Source of the DNA: Legionella sp.
GTDB taxonomy: Bacteria; Pseudomonadota; Gammaproteobacteria; Legionellales; Legionellaceae
Direction: 5' to 3'
Length of the DNA: 63,039 bases
Assembly (NCBI GenBank): GCA_017306715.1
Contig: JAFKHV010000020.1
Coordinates: forward strand, 1-63,039
Shown here: positions 57,301 through 63,039 of the stretch, piece after piece
Layout: each line of letters starts with the position of its first letter
Position numbering within the stretch: the first letter of the stretch is position 1
Position numbers and translations under genes: made by a program
Notes under the pieces: model-generated
Seen by the model: only the letters and a program-made list of their open reading frames with translations
The model's database searches: none
Told to the model about the DNA's origin: nothing

Positions 57301-57640
57301 GGTAAATCAATTTCAGGAGGGGTTGGCGCCTATCTTTTTAATAAGTCTCAAAGCGGGTGGCACCGGGTTAAATCTAACACGAGCCGATACGGTAATTCAT
57401 TATGATCCCTGGTGGAACCCTGCTGTTGAAAATCAAGCCACGGACCGCTCCCACCGCATTGGTCAGGAAAATCCAGTTTTCGTTTATAAACTCATCACCG
57501 AAGGTACCGTTGAACAAGTTATCTTAGGAATGCAAGAACGAAAACAGCATTTAGTCGATGGCATTTTAAGTTCTGAGCCAGGGAGTCAGGTGCGTTTAAA
57601 TGAAGAAGACTTGCAGCAATTTTTTATGCCTTTAGATTAG
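54398..57640 (+). CDS. SNF2-family helicase with N-terminal SWIM zinc finger
   Basis: 1,080 residues. A SWIM finger lies near 66-86 (CSCNAAINCRHVAAC). A divergent region of about 500 residues follows. The SNF2 motor is in the C-terminal 450: motif I ILADDMGLGKTIQT, motif II LDEAQFIKN (DEAQ), motif III LTGTPLENHLGELWS, motif V ISLKAGGTGLNLTRAD and motif VI QATDRSHRIGQ. Bacterial relatives (RapA-distant, HepA-like) are DNA translocases with uncertain roles in repair or transcription. Monocistronic. Confidence 0.94.
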   Translation: MLRDALASMPQAFDAPILLRGQEYFQQGKVLNVRFSEGLIRGRVKGDAGQIHDVYMDLKSWPKKRAHCSCNAAINCRHVAACLFALREREGQQVHSPASGIRLDKRLDSWLKNLRAQEAAETKTPDITHHLLYLLELKHGGHEDKVILRLGLAKLLKRGGYGKPVPLLSITDSKKQYFRGDDDEIVAQLLFKCGTGQWFDALILRNSELLARVLNTGRAFLTTDLNKPLQFGPELSAECQWVLAPDGSQNLLLMEQDTEIAPLLLDQSWYLDLSHHTLGYVNTPYPIKQLAHLLHAPPISLEQASIFAQKLQQTNPDFPLPTIFNERTIEHIEPLPVLILDAEQVSAHDESLLLTAEEEFDAHFTAAVDFRYHDQQIPAQDSCEWVVTLMAGKLIQYERNRQYEEEQISILKKLLNLKSTSANHWILQDIRTGNDLEYVRDQFVPLLQAQGWQVELRHPLFQHVVQASEVEWFSELAEAENDFFSYQLGILIEGKPVSVVPLVADLLQRYPAAELEQLADEQLIKLPLQRGQALQINMGRIKPLVRLLLQFGARHISHEELLKIKKYQLILMQEAELALAATNSRWLGAESLRVQLKKLIEAQIPLVDPPQGLKAQLRDYQQYGLSWLQYLRQYSFSGILADDMGLGKTIQTLSHLQYEKEQGRIQKPSLIVAPTSLVGNWLMEAKRFTPDLRVLVYHGSERHQVDFINYDLIISTYGLIQRDKARFTEQGFYYLILDEAQFIKNARTKTTQIIQQLPAQHRLCLTGTPLENHLGELWSLFHFLMPGLLGDARQFRQWFRVPIEKNLDEQRREVLIKRISPFILRRTKNQVARELPPKTEMTHLIEISGPQRDLYEAIRMSMEKKVRDAIVKQGLGRSHIIILDALLKLRQICCDPRLLSLPEAQIAYGSSAKLDALMRLLDNLMEEGRRVLVFSQFTSMLSLIETALQERQYAYLKLTGQTQNRQSLVNQFQEGLAPIFLISLKAGGTGLNLTRADTVIHYDPWWNPAVENQATDRSHRIGQENPVFVYKLITEGTVEQVILGMQERKQHLVDGILSSEPGSQVRLNEEDLQQFFMPLD

Positions 57641-57751
57641 GGTTCAGACAATAACAGTTTCCGTTCTAATCTTAAAAAAAGATTCATAAAAACTGGCATA
57701 GTGCGCAATCATAGCATAAGCTATTAGGTGAGCAATTATGGAGAGAAAACA

Positions 57752-58180
57752 ATGAACTTATGGAAAAAAGTTTGTGGTATGGCATTTGCGTTGTCTTGTC
57801 TTTCTTCAGCCTATGCTGGGTCAGCGTCTGGCACTTGGACCACTATTGATGATAAAACTGGGCAAAAAAGAGCAGTGGTATCTGTAAGCGATTCAGGCGG
57901 TACGCTCAGCGGTGTTATCAGTAAAGTATATCCCCAACCCGGTGATACTGGTGTTTGTATAAAATGCCCTGGCGCATTTAAAGGCAAAAAAATCCAAGGT
58001 TTACGCTTCCTTTGGGGCTTGAAAAGCGAAGGCCCAAATCAGTGGGGTGGTGGTTATATCCTGGATCCAAAATCTGGCAAAATCTATCGTGCTAAAGTAA
58101 CTTTAGAGGGCAATAAATTGCTCGTTCGCGGTTATGTTGGCATGTCTTTACTTGGTCGTACACAAACCTGGGTACGCTAA
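57752..58180 (+). CDS. DUF2147-family secreted protein
   Basis: 142 residues from ATG 57752 with GGAGAG before it; the frame opens at 57728. The Sec signal (KVCGMAFALSCLSSAYAGSA) is followed by DUF2147: GTWTTIDDKTGQKRAVVSVS, two Cys in CIKCPGAFKGKKI, GGYILDPKSGKIYRA and LLVRGYVGMSLLGRTQTWVR. A periplasmic lipocalin-like protein of unknown role. A terminator follows. Confidence 0.9.
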   Translation: MNLWKKVCGMAFALSCLSSAYAGSASGTWTTIDDKTGQKRAVVSVSDSGGTLSGVISKVYPQPGDTGVCIKCPGAFKGKKIQGLRFLWGLKSEGPNQWGGGYILDPKSGKIYRAKVTLEGNKLLVRGYVGMSLLGRTQTWVR

Positions 58181-58185
58181 GCATT

Positions 58186-58212
58186 ATTCCCTTCCCCCTG
58201 TGGGAAGGGAAT
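58186..58212 (+). terminator. Rho-independent terminator
   Basis: ATTCCCTTCCC / GGGAAGGGAAT, an 11-bp stem with a five-base loop, followed by TTTCC. It lies just after the DUF2147 gene. Confidence 0.75.
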
Positions 58213-58282
58213 TTCCTAATGACATTCTTGTGAAAGCATCTTAAAATAGTGGTCGGAAAATCTATTCGATAAGTTGACCATC

Positions 58283-59665
58283 ATGCTCGATGCAAAATCC
58301 GCCCATAAATCGGTTGATCCATTAAAACGCCCCCCGCATTCATTAGAAGCGGAACAGGCAATTATTGGTGGACTCATGTTGGATAACCAGGTTTGGGACA
58401 AGATAAGTACCAAACTGTGTGAAACCGATTTTTATCGAGTCGAACACCGCGTGCTTTTTCGCGCTATATCACTACTTGCTAAAAAAGATCAGCCTTTTGA
58501 TGTCGTAACAGTCCTTGATATGTTGCAATCACATAACGAGCTTGATGATGCAGGGGGTGAGGCCTACTTATTCGAATTAGCGAATAATACCCCAAGTGTT
58601 GCCAACGTTAATGCGTATGCCGATATCGTTCGGGAAAAATCCGTACACCGCCAACTTATCGGTGTAGCGACCGAAATTGCTGATGCTGCTTATAATCCGG
58701 TAGGAAGAACGGTTCCTGAACTCCTTGATGTTGCAGAAACGAAAGTGTTTGCCATTGGTGAACAAACGGGTGGCGATGGTGGTCCTGAAAATATTAAATC
58801 CATTTTAGTGCGCACCGTCGAGAAAATTGATGCTCTATACCATAATGGTGATGCGCTTACAGGTATGCCTTCTGGTCTGAGTGATCTGGATGAGATGACT
58901 TCAGGCTTGCAACCCTCTGATTTAATTATTGTCGCTGGTCGCCCCTCCATGGGTAAAACGACTTTAGTCATGAATATGGCTGAGCATGTGGCCATTAAAT
59001 CAGGTAAACCGGTGGTGGTATTTTCGATGGAAATGCCCTCTGATTCTTTGGCTATGAGGATGATGTCTTCTTTAGGAAGAATCGACCAACACAAAATTCG
59101 TACGGGTAAATTGGATGATGATGATTGGCCCCGAATCACCTCCGCCGTTCATATGCTATCGGAAGCCTCTTTATTTATTGATGATACTCCTGCATTAAGC
59201 CCTGCGGAAATGCGAGCACGTTCGCGTCGTATTGCCAAAGAGCATGGTCAAATTGGCCTTATCGTTGTCGACTATTTGCAGCTCATGAAAGTCCCAGGCT
59301 TCGGTGCCGAAAATCGTACGGCGGAAATTTCAGAAATTTCGCGTAGTTTAAAGGCTCTAGCAAAAGAATTAAATACACCCGTAATAGCGTTATCCCAGCT
59401 AAACCGAAGTTTGGAGCAACGCTCAGATAAGCGTCCAGTGATGTCTGATCTAAGGGAATCTGGAGCGATTGAGCAAGATGCTGACTTAATCTGTTTTATT
59501 TATCGGGATGAGGTATATTACGAGGATAGCCCGGATAAAGGAGTGGCTGAGATTATTATTGCTAAACAACGTAATGGCCCTATTGGTAAAGTGAGGGTTG
59601 CATTTATAGGTAAATACACGCGCTTTGAAGATTTAGCCTATAATGGCTATCAGGGGCTTGATTAA
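58283..59665 (+). CDS. dnaB: Replicative DNA helicase
   Basis: 460 residues from ATG 58283; a TTG nine bases earlier is an alternative, and neither has a strong ribosome site. The DnaB N domain ([20 protein letters not shown]) covers about 15-120. The RecA-like C domain has [20 protein letters not shown] (Walker A), [11 protein letters not shown] (Walker B) and [20 protein letters not shown]. It unwinds DNA at the fork. No intein. Its stop overlaps the alr start (TAATG), the common dnaB-alr pairing. Confidence 0.97.
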   Translation: MLDAKSAHKSVDPLKRPPHSLEAEQAIIGGLMLDNQVWDKISTKLCETDFYRVEHRVLFRAISLLAKKDQPFDVVTVLDMLQSHNELDDAGGEAYLFELANNTPSVANVNAYADIVREKSVHRQLIGVATEIADAAYNPVGRTVPELLDVAETKVFAIGEQTGGDGGPENIKSILVRTVEKIDALYHNGDALTGMPSGLSDLDEMTSGLQPSDLIIVAGRPSMGKTTLVMNMAEHVAIKSGKPVVVFSMEMPSDSLAMRMMSSLGRIDQHKIRTGKLDDDDWPRITSAVHMLSEASLFIDDTPALSPAEMRARSRRIAKEHGQIGLIVVDYLQLMKVPGFGAENRTAEISEISRSLKALAKELNTPVIALSQLNRSLEQRSDKRPVMSDLRESGAIEQDADLICFIYRDEVYYEDSPDKGVAEIIIAKQRNGPIGKVRVAFIGKYTRFEDLAYNGYQGLD

Positions 59666-60738
59666 TGTCCAGACCGACACGATTAATTATTGATACGCAT
59701 GCATTAGTTCATAATTTAAAAAAAATTCAGGAGTTTGCTCCGCAGAAAAAAATCATTGCCATGGTTAAAGCGAATGCCTATGGCTGCGGTTTATCGGAAG
59801 TAATTCCCACTCTAGATGGTCGTGTATATGCCTTTGGCGTAGCGTGCATCGAAGAAGCTTTGGATGTTCGCCGCTTGGGAAGTCGCAGTCCCTGTGTTTT
59901 ATTTCAGGGGGTTTTTAGTGCCGAGGAATACGTGCTGGCAGCCGCACAGGGATTTGATTGCGTGTTGCACCAACCACATCAAGTGCAGTGGCTCTTACAA
60001 ACCCCATTGAAACATCCTTTAAAAGTATGGCTTAAAGTCAATACCGGCATGAACCGGCTAGGATTTAGACCCCACGAAATTCCTAGGGTGATGCAGACTA
60101 TTAAAACCTGTTCCTGGGTGGCTCCACAAATTAACCTGATGACTCATTTTGCTTGTGCGGATGAGCCTTGGCGACCTGAAAACCAGCAACAAATGGATGC
60201 ATTTGCGCAAATTAATGTTCAAGAGTTTTCCCACATTAGTATGGCAAATTCGGCGGCAATTATGTCATTTCCAGATACACATGCAGATGTCGTACGTCCC
60301 GGAATCATGCTTTATGGTGTGTCACCCTTTGCGGATAAAATCGCCCGCGACCTGGGATTATTGCCAGTGATGAATTTTGTTTCAGCATTGAGCGCCGTTT
60401 ACGAGAACCCACCACAGGGGCAGGTAGGTTATAGCGGAACGTGGAAAAGTGAGCGTACCTCGCGCATTGGAATCGTTGCCGTAGGGTATGGCGATGGCTA
60501 TCCACGTCACATTGAAGCCAATACTCCTGTTTGGATTCAGGGTGCAGAGGTCAATATAATAGGCCGCGTGTCCATGGATATGTTGGCAGTTGACCTTACA
60601 AACCATCCACACATTCAGCCCGGAACTCCCGTTGAGTTGTGGGGAAAAAATATTGCAGTAGAGCGTATTGCTCAAAAAGCCGGTACTTCAGGATATGAGC
60701 TCCTATGTCAGATTTCTGAACGTGTAAGGCATCGATGA
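59665..60738 (+). CDS. alr: Alanine racemase
   Basis: 357 residues. The PLP Lys is in [11 protein letters not shown] at about 34. [36 protein letters not shown], the second-base Tyr region (GQVGYSGTW) and [11 protein letters not shown] complete the family pattern. It makes D-alanine for peptidoglycan. Translationally coupled to dnaB. Confidence 0.97.
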   Translation: MSRPTRLIIDTHALVHNLKKIQEFAPQKKIIAMVKANAYGCGLSEVIPTLDGRVYAFGVACIEEALDVRRLGSRSPCVLFQGVFSAEEYVLAAAQGFDCVLHQPHQVQWLLQTPLKHPLKVWLKVNTGMNRLGFRPHEIPRVMQTIKTCSWVAPQINLMTHFACADEPWRPENQQQMDAFAQINVQEFSHISMANSAAIMSFPDTHADVVRPGIMLYGVSPFADKIARDLGLLPVMNFVSALSAVYENPPQGQVGYSGTWKSERTSRIGIVAVGYGDGYPRHIEANTPVWIQGAEVNIIGRVSMDMLAVDLTNHPHIQPGTPVELWGKNIAVERIAQKAGTSGYELLCQISERVRHR

Positions 60739-60890
60739 GACGTTATTTGTTGAATTTTATTAGTCATAAATGATTGTTTTTGTTTCATTTTTTATAAAAT
60801 ATACTCAAAAATCAAGTTGAAATATAGATCCGCCCTAATCGTAATGCTAGAATGGCGCAATTAAAACAATACTTAAATTGGGTGAATATC

Positions 60891-61340
60891 ATGAAAAAGC
60901 TCATAATTGCTTCACTTTCTTTATCTGTTTTGCTTACAAGTTGTGCGCAGATGAATAATGAGGGGGTAGGTACCATTACAGGCGGTGTTGTGGGTGGATT
61001 GCTTGGAAGTCAATTTGGTGGTGGTTCAGGTCAAGTGGCGGCAGCCGCAGGAGGAGCATTACTTGGGGCTTTTTTAGGTGGACAAATTGGTAAATCTATG
61101 GATAAAGTCGACCGTATGGAAATGCAACGAGCCTTGGAGACTGCGCCAACAGGAAGACCTGTGACATGGTCCAACCCAGATACTGGTTATCGTTACACGG
61201 TTCGTCCAACGCGAACTTACTACCAACAACGTTTACCTTGCAGAGAATACACAACACAAGCATGGATTGATGGACGTAGAGAAGTGATTCGAGGCAGCGC
61301 TTGTCGTCAACCCGATGGTAGTTGGCATGTAGTGCAGTAA
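60891..61340 (+). CDS. Glycine-zipper surface lipoprotein (17 kDa antigen-like)
   Basis: 149 residues from ATG 60891, chosen because it opens the lipoprotein signal (KKLIIASLSLSVLLTSCAQ, lipobox Cys about 20); the frame runs back to 60852. Residues about 30-72 are a glycine-zipper two-helix segment (GTITGGVVGGLLGSQFGGGS). The C-terminal part (TWSNPDTGYRYTVRPTRTYY, then PCREYTTQAWIDGRREVIRG) matches the rickettsial 17 kDa antigen type. Outer-membrane anchored. Confidence 0.92.
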   Translation: MKKLIIASLSLSVLLTSCAQMNNEGVGTITGGVVGGLLGSQFGGGSGQVAAAAGGALLGAFLGGQIGKSMDKVDRMEMQRALETAPTGRPVTWSNPDTGYRYTVRPTRTYYQQRLPCREYTTQAWIDGRREVIRGSACRQPDGSWHVVQ

Positions 61341-61368
61341 AATTCTCAGGGGATAATACGCCCTTTTT

Positions 61369-61401
61369 ACAGATAAATTACTGAAACAGTAATTTATCTG
61401 T
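61369..61401. terminator. Perfect 15-bp hairpin between convergent genes
   Basis: ACAGATAAATTACTG, loop AAA, CAGTAATTTATCTGT: no mismatch. It lies between the glycine-zipper gene and the convergent GGDEF gene, so it may end both transcripts; it is AT-rich and has no long T run on the plus strand. Confidence 0.7.
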
Positions 61402-61420
61402 GTTTATCTTAGCGTGAAAT

Positions 61421-62365
61421 TTACTTATTCTTTTTATCATCATACATTTTAGAATCAGCAAATGTAAGCATCTCTTCCAAAGTTGTGTGTTCGATGCGAT
61501 TATACTCCATACTGCCTACACTAAACTCTATGGTATAACCCTTGGTGTTTTCTGCTCGCAAATTTTCTTTTAAGTGCTCAATAATTTCTGCGATCTCTTT
61601 TTGATCTAATTCTGAGCATAATACACAGAATTCATCGCCACCTAACCGTGCTATGATGTCGTGATAACGAAAGCTCTTCAGTAGGGCTTGGGCAAACGTG
61701 ACCAAGACGCGATCACCCTCTACATGCCCAAACTGGTCATTAATTTTTTTAAATTTATCCAAATCAAAAAATAACAAAGTAAATGCTTTATTTTCATATT
61801 GATATTTTTTAAATAGATAGCTTGCTAATTTTAAAAATCCGCGACGATTTGATAAGCCGGTGAGCTCATCCGTAAAGGACATCTGCAGTGACTCCAGCTC
61901 CATTTCGACCATTTGCGCGAGATCATAAACTACATCTTGATCTACATAATTTATTTCTCGGGGTTTATCATCTATTAGGCAAATCACACCAACACTGTGC
62001 TTTTTTATCCGTAAAGGGCAGCCAAGGTAAAATCTGAAATTAGGTTTTCCTAAAACAAAAGGATTATCATAAAAGCGTTTATCCTTTTTTGTATCTTCAA
62101 CAACCATAATTTTGTCAGAAAGTATCACATGGCCACAGAATGATGTTTTTCTTGATGCTTCACGTATATCGAATCCCTCTGTGGCTTTCATCCATTGACG
62201 TTCAGCTTCCAAAAAAGAAATAACAGCAATGGGCACGCCAAAAAGTCTACAGGCGATGCGCGTGATGCGATCAAAGCGTTCCTCACGTTCAGTATCTAGA
62301 ATGTTTAGTTTATAAAGGGTTGCTAAACGCTCCGCCTCATCATCAGGTATATCGGGTGGAATCAT
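61421..62365 (-). CDS. GAF-GGDEF diguanylate cyclase
   Basis: 314 residues; AGGA precedes the ATG. A GAF domain covers about 22-150 (DRITRIACRLFGVPIAVISF, then TSFCGHVIL, then FYLGCPL), and GGDEF about 160-312 with an intact ARLGGDEFCVL. An RxxD inhibitory site lies five residues before it (RYHD), so product feedback is expected, unlike the other cyclase in the window. Makes cyclic di-GMP in response to an unknown GAF ligand. Cytoplasmic and monocistronic. Confidence 0.94.
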   Translation of the reverse strand: MIPPDIPDDEAERLATLYKLNILDTEREERFDRITRIACRLFGVPIAVISFLEAERQWMKATEGFDIREASRKTSFCGHVILSDKIMVVEDTKKDKRFYDNPFVLGKPNFRFYLGCPLRIKKHSVGVICLIDDKPREINYVDQDVVYDLAQMVEMELESLQMSFTDELTGLSNRRGFLKLASYLFKKYQYENKAFTLLFFDLDKFKKINDQFGHVEGDRVLVTFAQALLKSFRYHDIIARLGGDEFCVLCSELDQKEIAEIIEHLKENLRAENTKGYTIEFSVGSMEYNRIEHTTLEEMLTFADSKMYDDKKNK

Positions 62366-62563
62366 ACTGCTTATCCTTGGGTGAAATATGTCAGAATGAA
62401 ATCGCTAAAATATAGTTAATTATATACCACAGTTTAATATGAGGCGGTGATTGCGTGCGAGTTAGGAGTGGATCAGGCGGCATTTATCGGATTTTGGCCC
62501 TCGTAGGTAAATGCGTATTATAATCACATGAATGATTGCAGCCTGTTTATAAAGGGAGTATTT

Positions 62564-63028
62564 ATGTCTACCGTTTACGCTAATAAATACCGAGGCATCA
62601 ATTTTAAAAAAAATCCTGAGCAATACTGCATTGGTAAAGGGGAGCAAGGGGTGCTTATCGCTGAACCTTATAAAAGCGAAATTTTGCCCTATTGGCGCTT
62701 TAAAACGCCTGAAATTGCGCAAGTATCTGCAGAAAAAATCTTTGAATTATTTTTGAATTATAAAACTGACCAGGATTTTGTAGGGATGGATATGGCGCGG
62801 AAATTTTTACAGATGGGATTTACACGAGCGCGACGCTATGCAAATCATGCGAGTGGAAAAAAATATAATCAAAAGGAAACGCTCCCTCAAGACGAACATT
62901 CCGAAGAATCAGACAAAGCAAAATCAGCTAAAATTTTTTTAAAATACTATCAAAAAGCAAAAGATGATGAACTTTATCAAAAAATGTATCAGGAACATAA
63001 ACTTTTAGAAAAATTAAACCGAAAATAA
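62564..63028 (+). CDS. DUF4385-family protein
   Basis: 154 residues from ATG 62564, preceded by GGGAG; the frame opens at 62528. The conserved core is unmistakable: GKGEQGVLIAEPYKSEILPY, WRFKTPEIA, and DFVGMDMARKFLQMGFTRAR followed by RYANHASGKKY. The tail of about 45 residues is charged and coiled-coil-like. DUF4385 proteins are widespread with no established function. Confidence 0.88.
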   Translation: MSTVYANKYRGINFKKNPEQYCIGKGEQGVLIAEPYKSEILPYWRFKTPEIAQVSAEKIFELFLNYKTDQDFVGMDMARKFLQMGFTRARRYANHASGKKYNQKETLPQDEHSEESDKAKSAKIFLKYYQKAKDDELYQKMYQEHKLLEKLNRK

Positions 63029-63039
63029 TATTAAATAAA

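Noticed and set aside
1..63039. tRNA, rRNA, riboswitch, CRISPR or prophage
   Set aside because: No cloverleaf, regularly spaced repeat array, conserved aptamer or phage structural gene was recognised on reading. Dedicated covariance searches could still reveal a small RNA.

Overview
The window reads as chromosomal DNA of a Legionella species or a very close relative. The DNA is AT-rich, and it combines a Legionella-type secreted phospholipase C, eukaryote-like domains (an F-box protein and a RasGEF-domain protein) of the kind delivered by Dot/Icm secretion, and a gammaproteobacterial housekeeping order (glyA-nrdR-nusB-thiL-pgpA). The species call is inference from gene content; no rRNA, tRNA or CRISPR array was found.

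Layout. 1-860: the end of an IS3-type element (partial orfA) abutting a gene that has probably lost its 5' end, overlapped by a small membrane-protein ORF. 1.1-4.5 kb: an orphan protein, an ArsC-like protein, an AraC regulator and an EamA exporter. 4.5-8.5 kb: a secreted adenosine-deaminase-like enzyme, a decayed 0.76 kb mobile element with palindromic inverted ends and a dead GIY-YIG nuclease gene, and a frameshifted opgB-like gene. 8.5-10.5 kb: an HTH/response-regulator pair and a divergent orphan. 10.5-14.1 kb: a divergent metal P-type ATPase facing a Zur-like repressor across Zur-box-like palindromes, then peptide deformylase. 14.2-16.1 kb: an outer-membrane barrel protein and a class A beta-lactamase.

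16.2-25.9 kb is the most unusual region. It is a small lipid or natural-product locus: a membrane fatty-acid-hydroxylase-type enzyme, a stand-alone condensation-domain-like protein, a PEP-mutase/isocitrate-lyase-family enzyme, an AMP-ligase fused to a carrier domain, and a 1,094-residue fusion of fatty acyl-AMP ligase, acyl carrier protein and PLP-dependent alpha-oxoamine synthase. GtrA and an SDR follow. I infer that it makes an N-acylated, sphingoid-like alpha-amino ketone or alcohol; the product is unknown.

25.9-43.6 kb is mostly core: hutI, a DUF4163/DUF3298 lipoprotein-like secreted protein, an OPT transporter, valS, an RND pump with its adaptor, small envelope proteins, glyA, nrdR, nusB, thiL, pgpA and a PerM-type AI-2E permease. 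43.7-50.6 kb: an outer-membrane protein, a repeat-containing orphan, a RasGEF-domain protein (both likely effectors), and a FIST sensor overlapping a PAS-PAS-GGDEF cyclase. 50.6-63 kb: phospholipase C, nadE, a membrane F-box protein, an SNF2/SWIM helicase, a DUF2147 protein, dnaB, alr, a glycine-zipper lipoprotein, a GAF-GGDEF cyclase and a DUF4385 protein.
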